Position numbers and translations under genes: made by a program. The notes below the pieces were generated by a model that was given only the letters and a program-made list of their open reading frames with translations, made no database searches and was not told where the DNA came from. From an uncultured Chlorobiaceae bacterium (GTDB lineage: Bacteria > Bacteroidota > Chlorobiia > Chlorobiales > Chlorobiaceae), in assembly GCA_903994635.1 (NCBI GenBank), contig CAJEXQ010000004.1, positions 1 through 64,000 on the forward strand: a stretch of 64,000 bases of DNA, written 5' to 3'. Shown in pieces: positions 1 through 11,673 of this stretch; the first letter of the stretch is position 1; each line of letters starts with the position of its first letter.

Positions 1-1
1 A

Positions 2-85
2 CCCATGGGCAACTACCGTTGGTCTACCGAATCAGTAGCCAGAGACAGGTTGTTCCTGGAATATCTGGGAGTGCCCTGCAAATAG
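2..85 (+). CDS. Possible C-terminal tail of an upstream gene (partial)
   Basis: One frame is open from the left edge to a TAG at 83-85 and encodes about 27 residues ending in EYLGVPCK. The composition (many charged and aromatic residues, for example NYRWSTESVARDR) looks like real protein rather than noise, and an upstream gene on the same strand as the next one would be unremarkable. The fragment is too short to assign a family, and a chance open frame of this length cannot be excluded. Confidence 0.35.
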   Translation, partial: PMGNYRWSTESVARDRLFLEYLGVPCK

Positions 86-286
86 TGTGCGCTTTATCCT
101 ACTTTCAGGATGCATCTACCCCGCTTCCGGCAGCTCCGATGTCCATTCGAATAAAATACCATCGATCCATTGCTTTCGCCAGCATAATCCCTGCAAAAAA
201 AATCGCATTTTTATGCCGCCCCCTTTCAAACAACAAAAAATCTGCGTAAATTTATCGAATAATCTCTTTTAAATCTAACGCAGACC
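86..286. other. Intergenic region before the DUF2461 gene
   Basis: No convincing gene is seen here; the small open frames have no coding character. The right end is AT-rich and contains an imperfect inverted repeat: TCTGCGT at 241-247 pairs with ACGCAGA at 278-284, which ends two bases before the next start codon. The pairing could form a hairpin over the ribosome-binding region, but it may be chance. Confidence 0.4.
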
Positions 287-973
287 ATGCGCCCCATGAT
301 TACCGATACAACCCTTGCCTTTCTCCGTGACCTGAAAGGCAATAATGACCGGCTCTGGTTCGGAGAACACAAACCAGAATATCAGCTTGCTTATGGTGAG
401 ATGCTTGAGACGGTGGTGCAGCTTCTTGCGGGAATTTCCGGGTTTGACGGAGATATTGCCACATCGCATCTTGATCCAAAGAGCTGCATCATGCGCATCA
501 ACCGCGATATCCGGTTTTCAAAAGAGAAGTCGCCCTACAAGACAAATTTCTTTGCATTTATCAACAAGGGTGGCAGAAAGAGCCCCCGGGGGGGTTATTA
601 CCTCCATATCGAACCGGGTGGATCGTTTGCCGGAGGTGGAATTTATATGCCTGAAGCCGCTGTTCTGGAGCAGACGAGGCGAGAAATTAATGCCAATTTC
701 AGCGAATGGCTGACAATTCTGGCAGACAAGATGTTCACCTTACAGTTTCCGGAAGGGGTACTGCCTTCAGGTAAATTGGTCAGGCCGCCAAAAGGATATG
801 AAAGCACAAATCCAGCAGTAGAGTATCTGAAGTTCAAAGGGTATTACACCCAGCGATTTTTCGCTGACCATGAGGTCACTGATCCGGGATTTATGGCAGA
901 GGTTGCCAAAAGTTTCCGTGCAGTGAACCCTCTTGTCAAATTTCTCAACCGGGCGTTATTCTCTATGTCATGA
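287..973 (+). CDS. DUF2461 (TIGR02453) family protein
   Basis: This 228-residue protein matches the pattern of the DUF2461 family: an N-terminal DRLWFGEHKPEY block, a central stretch with CIMRINRDIRFSKEKSPYK, then a glycine-rich GGYYLHIEPGGSF segment. The family is widespread in bacteria and some fungi and has no firmly established biochemical role. No signal peptide or membrane segment is visible, so it is probably cytoplasmic. ATG at 287 is used, but the internal ATG at 296 is equally possible because neither has a clear Shine-Dalgarno sequence. It stands alone, with a 426-bp gap before rnhB. The family call is fairly secure; no function is claimed. Confidence 0.82.
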   Translation: MRPMITDTTLAFLRDLKGNNDRLWFGEHKPEYQLAYGEMLETVVQLLAGISGFDGDIATSHLDPKSCIMRINRDIRFSKEKSPYKTNFFAFINKGGRKSPRGGYYLHIEPGGSFAGGGIYMPEAAVLEQTRREINANFSEWLTILADKMFTLQFPEGVLPSGKLVRPPKGYESTNPAVEYLKFKGYYTQRFFADHEVTDPGFMAEVAKSFRAVNPLVKFLNRALFSMS

Positions 974-1399
974 ACAGTGTTGGATACTCTTTTGACATCT
1001 GGTTGATAATTTCATCTCCAGGGGATAAAAGTCCTGCACCTTCAAGTGCCTTGGTTCCAGCACGCTCGGTTCTCTGCTTTTTCAGGCCAGGATAGTTTAT
1101 ACGTACCGACTTGGTTGAAAACTGAGACCACTGCTGGATGGTCGAATACCACATCGAAATTGAGTTTGTCATAAGTGTCGGCGATAAAGTGAAGAATAAC
1201 CAGGGTTCCATCTGTGGTTAAAATCATCAAAAGAGCGCACATTGTAAATCGCCCTTTAACGGTATTTTGCATACCATAAATGCGGTATATTGCCGCGATG
1301 CGCTACAAAAAAAGAAATTCGGAAGTAAAATGGCAAATAGATTCTGTCTGATATTCTGGATTTTCTGGATGGAAAAAGTAACGATAATCGCCAACCCCC
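974..1399. other. 426-bp gap with possible degraded minus-strand coding remnant
   Basis: No intact gene is recognised. Two overlapping minus-strand open frames (about 1272-1042 and 1211-963) have protein-like composition: the first contains LVILHFIADTYDKLNFDVVF, and the second, in another frame, ALEGAGLLSPGDEIINQM. Together they could be the frameshifted remains of one gene, but I cannot name a family. The right part is AT-rich and includes a small palindrome, GCGG-TATATTG-CCGC, at about 1281-1295. The promoter of rnhB presumably lies here; none is clear. Confidence 0.3.
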
Positions 1400-2020
1400 A
1401 TGATCAGCGACTACGAATGGCCCCTGTGGAAAGATACCGAATTGATCTGCGGCATTGACGAGGCAGGGAGGGGCCCTCTTGCCGGACCTGTGGTCGCTGC
1501 AGCAGTGCTCTTCCCCCACTGGTTCAGGCCAGACGACACACTGCTGGAGATGCTGGATGATTCCAAAAAGCTCACCGCGAATGAGAGAAACCTGCTTGCT
1601 CCTGCGATCAGAAAAGCAGCGGCATGCTGGGCCGTCGCTGTGGTTGAGCACGACATCATTGACAGCATCAACATTCTTCAGGCTACCATGCTGGCCATGA
1701 ACAAGGCTGTTGAAGGGCTCTCAATAACGCCGCAACTTCTCCTTGTAGATGGCAACAGGTTCAAAACCAGCCTCCGGATTCCTTTTGAAACCATTATCAA
1801 GGGTGATTCAAAGGTCTTTTCGATAGCGGCGGCCTCGGTGCTGGCCAAAACTCACCGGGACGATCTGATGGTGGCTTATGGAGCGCAATACCCGCTCTAC
1901 GGCTTTGAACGCCATGCCGGTTATGCAACAAAAGCGCATGTGGAGGCAATCAGGCAGCACGGTCGATGCCCGATTCACCGGCTGAGCTTCAAGCTTCGAC
2001 AACTGGGTGAAAAACCATGA
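1400..2020 (+). CDS. rnhB: Ribonuclease HII
   Basis: RNase HII cleaves the RNA strand of RNA-DNA hybrids and removes misincorporated ribonucleotides from DNA. The 206-residue protein has the family signature [14 protein letters not shown], with catalytic D20 and E21, then DDSKKL at 53-58, a third acidic residue D117 in LLLVDGNRF, and [16 protein letters not shown] ending near residue 150, followed by D154. The length is normal for the family. Its stop codon overlaps the start of the YraN gene (ATGA, 2017-2020), so the two are translationally coupled. This rnhB-yraN pairing is common in bacteria. The start ATG gives a normal N-terminus shortly before the first active-site block. Confidence 0.96.
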   Translation: MISDYEWPLWKDTELICGIDEAGRGPLAGPVVAAAVLFPHWFRPDDTLLEMLDDSKKLTANERNLLAPAIRKAAACWAVAVVEHDIIDSINILQATMLAMNKAVEGLSITPQLLLVDGNRFKTSLRIPFETIIKGDSKVFSIAAASVLAKTHRDDLMVAYGAQYPLYGFERHAGYATKAHVEAIRQHGRCPIHRLSFKLRQLGEKP

Positions 2021-2409
2021 AGATTGCCTACGATCCGCACCTGCTCGGGCCAGCGGGTGAGCAAATTGCCGCAGACTATCTTGTCAAGGCGGGGTATCGC
2101 GTTGTCAATCGTAATTACCGCTTTCATCGTAATGAGATTGACATTATCGCGCTGCACCGGAGTACGCTCTGCTTTGTTGAGGTAAAGACCCGATTCTCTT
2201 CTGCCAATGGACATCCGGCTGAAGCGGTAACCCTGCAGAAGCAAAAAGAGATCATCAAGGCGGCACGAGCCTTTCTGGCGCTCTCGGGCGATGGCGACAT
2301 TGACTGCCGCTTCGATGTGGTTGCGATTCTGGTTGAACAGATGGAGGAAAACAGGATAGGGCGCTTCACGGTCGAGCATTTTATTGATGCCTTCTGGGCA
2401 CCCTCCTGA
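2017..2409 (+). CDS. YraN family endonuclease-like protein (UPF0102)
   Basis: This 130-residue protein belongs to the UPF0102/YraN family, which has a restriction-endonuclease-like fold. Visible features are [17 protein letters not shown] near the N-terminus, [15 protein letters not shown] with the nuclease-type E-I-D, and FVEVKTRFS containing the ExK element. In that family core the D and ExK residues would bind metal. The biological role is not established. It begins within the stop codon of rnhB. The C-terminal part (residues about 95-130) is variable, as usual. Confidence 0.9.
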   Translation: MKIAYDPHLLGPAGEQIAADYLVKAGYRVVNRNYRFHRNEIDIIALHRSTLCFVEVKTRFSSANGHPAEAVTLQKQKEIIKAARAFLALSGDGDIDCRFDVVAILVEQMEENRIGRFTVEHFIDAFWAPS

Positions 2410-2480
2410 GAGACATAAGGCAAGCATAATAACGGCATTTTTATTATCTTGCGGGTCAAGTTTCATCTCACAAGTTATAG

Positions 2481-5741
<3,261 letters not shown>

Positions 5742-5821
5742 CGCCCAAATTTCCTTACTTGAAAAAATTTTAATGTTTCTATCATGCAGAGCGTGCGTTG
5801 TATTCTCAGGCGAGAAAAGGA

Positions 5822-6757
5822 TTATGCCGCCTTGCTTCCCCGCAGACGAACCGAGCTTTTCGTTATTTTGAGCCAGTCATAAACAAGAGGAGCTGCCACA
5901 AAGATTGACGAATAGGTACCAATCAGGATCCCGGCAAAAACTGCAAAAGCAAAACCCCTTATTGCTGGCCCGGCAAAAATGAAAAGCACAAAAACAGAGA
6001 GAAGTACTGTGCCGGAAGTGATGATAGTTCGGCTGAGTGTCTGGTTCATGCTCTCGTTGAAAATCCTCTCATAGTCAGAGGGTTTTTGCCCTCGTATTCT
6101 TTCACGGATACGGTCGTAAACCACCACAGTATCGGTTATTGAGTAGCCGGCTATCGTCAGAAAAGCTGCAATAATACTTTGATCCATTTCCAGTGGCATA
6201 AAGGTAAAGATGCCTCCGAGGATACTGAAAAGCCCCAAAACGGTCAGAATATCATGAAAAATTGCAACTACTCCGGCTGTAGCAAATTTTATCTCAAACC
6301 GTATCCCAACGTAGAGAAGAATTGCCAAAAGCGACGCAATCAGCGCCTTAAGCGCCGACCATTTCAGATCGGAGGCAATGCTCGGGCCCACAGCATCAAT
6401 GCGGACAATTTCATGATGGTTCCCTTTAATTCGGTCGTTCAGGGCGTTTGATACCAGCGATTTCAGTTGCCCCGTATCTCCCTGGAATACCGTACTTAAC
6501 AGGAAAGAGCGATCCATGCCGTACTGCTTCAGGGTTCCTGAAACACCTGCTGCATCCAGAACCGAACGAATCTGGCCAACATCGGCGTTTTTTTCGAACC
6601 GTATCACTACTTCGGAACCACCCCTGAAATCAATCCCGTAGTTCAGTCCTTTAACCCCGAGCGACACCATGCCCGCAAGGAGCAGGATTATAGAAAACCC
6701 GTACGCAATTTTACGGTTGCGAATAAAATTAAAGTTTGTCTTTTGAAAGATCCTCAT
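5822..6757 (-). CDS. secF: Protein-export membrane protein SecF
   Basis: SecF works with SecD to use the proton motive force to complete protein translocation through SecYEG. The 311-residue protein has an N-terminal membrane helix (about 15-35), the SecF motif GLNYGIDFRGGSEVVIRF, a periplasmic region, then five membrane helices that contain AAFLTIAGYSITDTVVVYDR and NQTLSRTIITSGTVLL. It lies 22 bp downstream of secD in the same direction. The length is typical. Confidence 0.96.
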   Translation of the reverse strand: MRIFQKTNFNFIRNRKIAYGFSIILLLAGMVSLGVKGLNYGIDFRGGSEVVIRFEKNADVGQIRSVLDAAGVSGTLKQYGMDRSFLLSTVFQGDTGQLKSLVSNALNDRIKGNHHEIVRIDAVGPSIASDLKWSALKALIASLLAILLYVGIRFEIKFATAGVVAIFHDILTVLGLFSILGGIFTFMPLEMDQSIIAAFLTIAGYSITDTVVVYDRIRERIRGQKPSDYERIFNESMNQTLSRTIITSGTVLLSVFVLFIFAGPAIRGFAFAVFAGILIGTYSSIFVAAPLVYDWLKITKSSVRLRGSKAA

Positions 6758-6779
6758 GGGTTGAAACGTCTTTGAAATA

Positions 6780-8627
6780 TTAACCGAAACTTTTGTCTGA
6801 CATAAGGTTCTTGGAGAGCAGAATGTGGAATATCTCCCTGGTCACCACAATGGCTGTAAACAAGCTTGCCGATGTACCAATCATCAACGTGACAGCAAAC
6901 CCCTGAATTGGACCAATTCCATAAGTATAAAGAAGAAAGGCGGCCGAGAGGGTCGTCACGTGTGAATCAAGAATTGATGAAAAGGCACGGTCATATCCCT
7001 GCATCACGGCAGTGGCCACAGACTTTCCTTCAGCAAGCTCTTCGCGTATCCTCTCATAAATCAGTACGTTTGCGTCAACTGCCATACCAATGGTCAACAC
7101 AATACCGGCAATACCTGGCAATGAAAGAGAGGCATTAAACCCTGCCAGTACCGAAAGTACAATGAGAATATTGAGCACAAGTGCTATATCGGCGGCAATG
7201 CCGGCTTTTTTATAGTAGAGAAGCATAAAGAGCGAGACCGCCAAAAATGCCCAGCCAAGAGACTGAACTCCGGCACGAATATAGTCTGCACCGAGTGATG
7301 GCCCGACACTTCGTTCTTCAGTAATCCTGACCGGCGCAGGAAGTGCCCCGGCTTTCAGCACAATTTCAAGATCTTTTGCCTCTTCAAGACTCTCAATCCC
7401 GTTGATCACCGAGTTGCCATTGGGGATCTTCGACTGTACAACAGGAGCACTGTAAACCGCTCCGTCAAGCACAATGGCGATCCGCTTGCCGATATTGGCA
7501 CCTGTAATACGTGCCCATTTGCCCGTTCCTTCAGTGTTCATCGACATCAAAACTTCAGGCTGCACTCCCTGTGACCCAAAAGTGGCTTTGGCCTCTGTAA
7601 TAACACCACCCGTCAACTCGGGCGCTTTTTTGACAAGATAGAGTGAATAAAGTTTTTCGCCGGTTTTACCAATATCAGGTTTGGCTGCAAGAAGCAGTTC
7701 TGTATCCATCGGAAGGAGTGCCTGTATATCGCTGCGACGCAGCAATGTCAACAGCGATTCTCTGGAGTGTTCTGGAGTGTAGGCAGAGCCATTTTGAAAC
7801 ACCCCCACCAAATCATAAAGAGGATTAACTGATTGAGTTTTATTGACTGGCGGCGCCGGTGCTGCCCCCGAAGGTGTTGATGGGGTCACAGAGGGTGAAG
7901 CCGTTACTGTGGATTCTTTTGCCAGGGTACTATTCTGAACCAGATACGAGTTGATTCTGTCAAGTGTCCGTACCATAACTTCCGGTTCGCGAAGAAGCCT
8001 GAACTCAAGTTTTGCAGTGCCTTTCAGCAAATTTCTCACACGGTTTTCGTCCGATACCCCGGGAAGCTCAATGATAATTTTTCTGCTTCCCTGCGTGGTA
8101 ATAACAGGCTCGGCAACGCCATACTGATCAATCCGATTGCGAATGATCTCCTTGGCTCGGTTGAGGGCATCTGCTGACTCCTTTTCCAGTTTACCTACAA
8201 TCTCCTGGTCGCTGTTACGGATGTCATAAAAATAGCGGCTGAGCCGAATGTTATCACTCCTGAATGCTCCGACCAGAAGATCTATAACCCGTGCATCGCT
8301 TTCTGTTGACTTTGCTCTCACCGCCTGCATGATCGAGGTAAACTTTTCATCTTTATTCCATGCTTTCTGCTCGAACAAATCCACCTGGTCAACTTCCATC
8401 ACCAGATGCATCCCCCCCCTCAAATCAAGACCAAGCTTCAGACTTTTTTTGCGGGCATCCTCAATCTCCTCACGATGGCTTAGTGCAAATTTCAGGCTGT
8501 CCTGCACTGAACCAAAGCTGTTGAGCTGTTTGGAAAGGGTGTAGTCGCGCCAGGTTGGCCATAATGACCAAGCCGCCACAAGAGTGACAACTGCGATAAG
8601 AAAAAGGTTAAAACGTTTATTTTTCAT
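6780..8627 (-). CDS. secD: Protein translocase subunit SecD
   Basis: SecD is the larger partner of SecF. The 615-residue protein has an N-terminal helix ([20 protein letters not shown]), the conserved [16 protein letters not shown], periplasmic P1 domain motifs ([27 protein letters not shown]), and a C-terminal RND-type membrane region with [21 protein letters not shown] low-complexity Ser/Thr/Pro/Ala linker at about residues 245-265 ([20 protein letters not shown]) separates P1 subregions. It is probably the first gene of the secD-secF-surA operon. Its upstream side faces the 3' end of the sulfide operon. Confidence 0.96.
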   Translation of the reverse strand: MKNKRFNLFLIAVVTLVAAWSLWPTWRDYTLSKQLNSFGSVQDSLKFALSHREEIEDARKKSLKLGLDLRGGMHLVMEVDQVDLFEQKAWNKDEKFTSIMQAVRAKSTESDARVIDLLVGAFRSDNIRLSRYFYDIRNSDQEIVGKLEKESADALNRAKEIIRNRIDQYGVAEPVITTQGSRKIIIELPGVSDENRVRNLLKGTAKLEFRLLREPEVMVRTLDRINSYLVQNSTLAKESTVTASPSVTPSTPSGAAPAPPVNKTQSVNPLYDLVGVFQNGSAYTPEHSRESLLTLLRRSDIQALLPMDTELLLAAKPDIGKTGEKLYSLYLVKKAPELTGGVITEAKATFGSQGVQPEVLMSMNTEGTGKWARITGANIGKRIAIVLDGAVYSAPVVQSKIPNGNSVINGIESLEEAKDLEIVLKAGALPAPVRITEERSVGPSLGADYIRAGVQSLGWAFLAVSLFMLLYYKKAGIAADIALVLNILIVLSVLAGFNASLSLPGIAGIVLTIGMAVDANVLIYERIREELAEGKSVATAVMQGYDRAFSSILDSHVTTLSAAFLLYTYGIGPIQGFAVTLMIGTSASLFTAIVVTREIFHILLSKNLMSDKSFG

Positions 8628-8740
8628 TGATGGCTTCGCGTTTCGCTCGAAAGAAATAGTTGTGCCAATATATAAAACGGGTTATTGATTAACTAACAAT
8701 CTGCATTGGTCAGTAAACGACGACAAACACTGCCAGAGCT

Positions 8741-8777
8741 ACACAAAAAGCCCTGCATAGTACAGGGCTTTTTGTGT
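8741..8777 (-). terminator. Strong intrinsic terminator after fccB
   Basis: A perfect 15-bp inverted repeat (ACACAAAAAGCCCTG at 8741-8755, CAGGGCTTTTTGTGT at 8763-8777) has a 7-base loop. It sits 23 bp beyond the fccB stop in the direction of transcription. The GC-rich upper stem (GCCCTG/CAGGGC) followed by a T tract fits a rho-independent terminator. The symmetry could make it work in both directions, but the other neighbour, secD, starts away from it. Confidence 0.88.
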
Positions 8778-8799
8778 AGAAAAACTGTCTATAAAAGCA

Positions 8800-10092
8800 C
8801 TATCCCCAGATATCCTGAGAGATATTCTGGTACCAACCCTGAGCAAACATAGCTTCCTGGTGAAGCTGGTTGTCATCAGCATCCAATGGTGTCAAACCTC
8901 CAGCGCCCTTTATTTCAACAATACCATCAACCGCCAGCTTGTAAACTCCTGCAACAGAAACGCCATAGTCCGCCGCAAGAAGGCTGTAGCAGGTGTTGAC
9001 CAGCGAAGGAGCGGCAGGTACCTTGCCTTGAAATAGTCGAACAATCGCCGCAGCAGCAACTTTACCCTGACTACTGGCAGCAAATCCTGATTTCGGCATC
9101 GCTCCGGCAATAGAGGCATCACCAATTACGTGAATTCCGGGGTGAAGGGTTGATTCAAAAGAGACAGGATTAATCGGGCACCATCCGGTGGCATCTGTAA
9201 GAGCTGCATCAACCGCAATTTTACCCGCTTTCTGTGGAGGAATGAGATTGATAACATCCCCTTTTTCAACACCCAATTCGGTAGTAATGGTCATAGCTCC
9301 AGCGTCAACCTTGATAACCTTTCCACCCAGGGCGACAGAACGCCACTCAATCATGCCGGGATAAAACCGATCCCATCCCTTCTTGAACAATCCCTGTTTT
9401 GAAAACTTATCCTTGGCATCAAAAATAATAACCTTCGACAGTGGCTTTGTGGCCTTAAGGTATGCGGCAATCAAACTGGCCCGTTCGTATGGCCCGGGAG
9501 GACATCTGAAAGGATTTGCCGGAGCACAGATGAAAACCTTCCCTCCATCCTTCATGTCAAGCAGTTGTTTATGCAGCAGAATTGTTTGTGAACCAGCCTG
9601 CCAAGCGTGAGGCATTTGAGTATTAGCAACATTTTCACTGTAACCCTCAATAGAATCATATTTGAAATCGATACCAGGCGCTACAATCAATCGATCGTAC
9701 CCAAGCGTTTTACCATTTTTCAGTTTGACCGTGTTTTTTACGATATCAATACCAGTAACAACATCTGGCACAATAGTTACCTGGTACTTGCTTTTGAGTA
9801 CTGCATAAGTATGGGCGATATCCTCCATCGTTTTCAGGCCGCCAAGCACCCAGTTGCTTAATGGACAGGTATAATAAACAGCTTTTGGCTCAACAAGAGT
9901 AACCTGAATGGATGGATCCAGTTTTCTCAGATATTTGGCCGCTGTAGCTCCTCCGAAACCACCGCCTATAACGACGACCCTTTTCGTGGAGGCAAACGCA
10001 TTCTTCGATGTTCCAAAGAGACCAAGCGCCGAGCCCGCAACGCCCGACAGGAAAAGCTTACTGAAATCTCTGCGTGAAAGTGTATTACTCAT
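8800..10092 (-). CDS. fccB: Flavocytochrome c sulfide dehydrogenase, flavoprotein subunit
   Basis: FccB oxidises sulfide at an FAD and passes electrons to the haem subunit FccA in the periplasm. The 430-residue protein has a twin-arginine signal (SRRDFSKLF at 6-14) with a likely cleavage site after about A34, then the FAD-binding [18 protein letters not shown]76 in YYTCPLSNW would be residue 42 of the mature chain, the position of the covalent FAD cysteine known in Allochromatium FccB. C197 (PFRCPPG) and C368 (VNTCYSLL) are placed like the redox-active disulfide pair. [21 protein letters not shown] block binds FAD near the C-terminus. It lies 15 bp after fccA and is last in the operon. Confidence 0.93.
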   Translation of the reverse strand: MSNTLSRRDFSKLFLSGVAGSALGLFGTSKNAFASTKRVVVIGGGFGGATAAKYLRKLDPSIQVTLVEPKAVYYTCPLSNWVLGGLKTMEDIAHTYAVLKSKYQVTIVPDVVTGIDIVKNTVKLKNGKTLGYDRLIVAPGIDFKYDSIEGYSENVANTQMPHAWQAGSQTILLHKQLLDMKDGGKVFICAPANPFRCPPGPYERASLIAAYLKATKPLSKVIIFDAKDKFSKQGLFKKGWDRFYPGMIEWRSVALGGKVIKVDAGAMTITTELGVEKGDVINLIPPQKAGKIAVDAALTDATGWCPINPVSFESTLHPGIHVIGDASIAGAMPKSGFAASSQGKVAAAAIVRLFQGKVPAAPSLVNTCYSLLAADYGVSVAGVYKLAVDGIVEIKGAGGLTPLDADDNQLHQEAMFAQGWYQNISQDIWG

Positions 10093-10107
10093 GATCTATT
10101 CTCCTGC

Positions 10108-10491
10108 TTATTTATTTGTTGTCGAGACCGTTCCTAAATACTCAGAGATCAGCCGCAACTCTTCATCGGTATACCCCTTTGCATGACGAGCCATCACTGT
10201 TGAGGGACGGTCGCCTGACTTGTACCCTTTCAAGGCTGTTTCAATATATTCGACGCTCCGACCATTAATCCTGGGGATAACACTCACGCTCTTTCCATCT
10301 GTACCATGACACGATGCACAGGAAAGTGCCAGAATCTGCCCACGAGGACTGGACTCCGACTGTCCTGCCGAGCCCTTTTTGGTCGCATTGGAACTTGCAC
10401 GGCAATCGCCGGGTAAAGCGCAACTCCCTGCCGAAATTAATGCAAACATGAGAGCAGAAGCCGTCAGCCGTATTTCTGGTTTTACCGCCAT
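10108..10491 (-). CDS. fccA: Flavocytochrome c sulfide dehydrogenase, cytochrome subunit
   Basis: This is a small c-type cytochrome that accepts electrons from FccB. I chose the ATG at 10491 (127 residues) because GGAGG lies 7 bases before it. An ATG at 10506 is also in frame but overlaps that ribosome-binding site. The protein has an N-terminal hydrophobic signal or anchor (residues 9-24), one haem-binding CASCH at 58-62, and a possible axial Met in [16 protein letters not shown]24 after SAGS could be a lipid attachment site, but the -3 residue is atypical. The monohaem form fits green sulfur bacteria; purple sulfur bacteria have a dihaem subunit. Confidence 0.9.
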   Translation of the reverse strand: MAVKPEIRLTASALMFALISAGSCALPGDCRASSNATKKGSAGQSESSPRGQILALSCASCHGTDGKSVSVIPRINGRSVEYIETALKGYKSGDRPSTVMARHAKGYTDEELRLISEYLGTVSTTNK

Positions 10492-10564
10492 AACGTATAC
10501 CTCCATAGTGAGTTAATAATTAACATCTATCCATCAGACAACAAACATGAAAAAGGGGTTGATT

Positions 10565-10873
10565 CTATTGAACAACGGTCTCAGAAGCAAACAGCTCGTT
10601 TCGGCTATCAAGAAATGCCACCTTCAGTGCATCACCCTTTTTACCAGGAAAACGAAACTGCAGAAACGGATCTTTGGAAACAGAGGGACCAAGCTCAATA
10701 TCCAGAAGAGGGGCCCCATTCAGTGTTACTGAGCCCTCCCTGACAAAGTAAGCAGGAATAATAACCCCATGCTCATCTTTTCTTGTGCCTGTTTCATTTT
10801 GATGGGGAATAATGACCTTAAGCTGGACAATACCAAACTCTTCCCTGGCGAGAACTCTTATACTGCTGATCAT
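10565..10873 (-). CDS. soxZ: SoxZ-like sulfur carrier partner protein
   Basis: This 102-residue protein has the immunoglobulin-like beta fold pattern of SoxZ: an N-terminal KVIIPHQNETGTRKD, then IPAYFVREGSVTLNG and DPFLQFRFPG. SoxZ forms a heterodimer with SoxY, which carries sulfur intermediates on a cysteine. No signal peptide is visible, which agrees with co-export with a Tat-targeted SoxY. It lies between the SoxY-like gene and fccA on the minus strand. Since no soxAX, soxB or soxCD is nearby, its role here is more likely sulfide or polysulfide handling with FccAB than thiosulfate oxidation; that is an inference. Confidence 0.82.
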   Translation of the reverse strand: MISSIRVLAREEFGIVQLKVIIPHQNETGTRKDEHGVIIPAYFVREGSVTLNGAPLLDIELGPSVSKDPFLQFRFPGKKGDALKVAFLDSRNELFASETVVQ

Positions 10874-10975
10874 TGCAACTTATATAGTTTTATAATGAAA
10901 CTCACCGCAGGAAACAGTGGAGTATATTTTTCTGAACACGCACGGCAAACACTCTACAACGGTTCACTCAGAGCA

Positions 10976-11416
10976 TCAACAGGCCTGTGCTACGATCTCG
11001 ACATGCACTGAGGTCATAAAAAATATTCCATCACTTTTAACAACGGCATAAAGAGTCGAACTATCTTTCATCTTGATGTTGAGAGAAAACCAGGGAAGCA
11101 CATTGCCCTGTAGTGTACACTTGAAAACCAAAGGGGTAACATTTTTTTCTGCGAACAGGTATAACACCTCGCTCTTTAAAGATGAGATAACTTGAACAGG
11201 GACCACAGAACTATCTTCGGCGATAGGCGGTGCTACAATGGTAATCTTTTCCGAGCTGACCGGCATCCTTGTACCCAGTGCAGCCATGAAGGCTTGTTCT
11301 ATAGTGCACTGCTGAAAATCCTTTGCCTTCCATGCTCCAAACAGCCTTTCAGGGCTCATTGAGAGAAAATATGCCGAACAAACGGCACCAGTCGCAATAA
11401 ATTGCCTTCTTTTCAT
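10976..11416 (-). CDS. soxY: SoxY-like sulfur carrier lacking the GGCGG motif
   Basis: This 146-residue protein starts with a twin-arginine-like signal (MKRRQFIATGA). It then shows a SoxY-like pattern: IEQAFMAALG, SSEKITIVAPPIAEDSSVVP, and a C-terminal beta strand TSVHVEIVAQAC. Canonical SoxY ends in GGCGG, where the Cys carries the sulfur adduct. Here the chain instead ends IVAQAC, with a Cys as the very last residue. I read the stop codon and the preceding codons directly on the minus strand, and no GGCGG appears in another frame beyond it. It heads the operon soxY-soxZ-fccA-fccB. The family call depends on the context and on the SoxZ partner. Confidence 0.75.
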   Translation of the reverse strand: MKRRQFIATGAVCSAYFLSMSPERLFGAWKAKDFQQCTIEQAFMAALGTRMPVSSEKITIVAPPIAEDSSVVPVQVISSLKSEVLYLFAEKNVTPLVFKCTLQGNVLPWFSLNIKMKDSSTLYAVVKSDGIFFMTSVHVEIVAQAC

Positions 11417-11431
11417 ATATTTTAAGAGGAT

Positions 11432-11458
11432 ATAATAACGCTTTGTGCACTACGTCAA
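11432..11458 (-). promoter_or_regulatory. Candidate promoter of the soxYZ-fccAB operon
   Basis: Reading the minus strand, TTGACG (11458-11453) resembles a -35 element and TATTAT (11437-11432) a -10 element, with a 15-bp spacer that is shorter than ideal. A palindromic GTGCAC lies within the spacer. The -10 is about 16 bp from the soxY start codon, so the leader would be very short. No clear Shine-Dalgarno sequence is seen before soxY. Confidence 0.35.
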
Positions 11459-11646
11459 GTTATTAACTCTATAACCTCGCAGTTTAAGGAATTCTTACCA
11501 TTATTGCAAAATCATTATATAAGACGCACATATTACGTCACATTTTTATTGTACCTCTATAGTGAATCAACTTTTCAGCCGAATTAAGGCAGGGATAGCT
11601 CAATTATGTGTAATCTTGAAAACACTTACAGTAATTCCCAAGTCAT

Positions 11647-11662
11647 TGTTTCACGTGAAACA
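11647..11662. promoter_or_regulatory. parS: parS centromere site (perfect)
   Basis: The 16-bp TGTTTCACGTGAAACA equals the widely conserved bacterial parS sequence bound by ParB (Spo0J). It is embedded in a perfect 20-bp palindrome from 11645 to 11664. It lies 12 bp before the mnmG start codon, about 10 kb from the dnaA-side origin region, where chromosomal parS sites are usually found. Confidence 0.93.
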
Positions 11663-11673
11663 ATATATTCATC

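Noticed and set aside
19-249. Small plus-strand open frames at the left edge
   Set aside because: They have poor composition, no ribosome-binding site and overlap a more protein-like tail in another frame.
7741-7785. Short tandem repeat CTGGAGTGTT-like in secD
   Set aside because: Two copies of a roughly 10-bp unit in frame within secD (minus strand) fall in the variable periplasmic region; there is no frameshift and no sign of phase variation.
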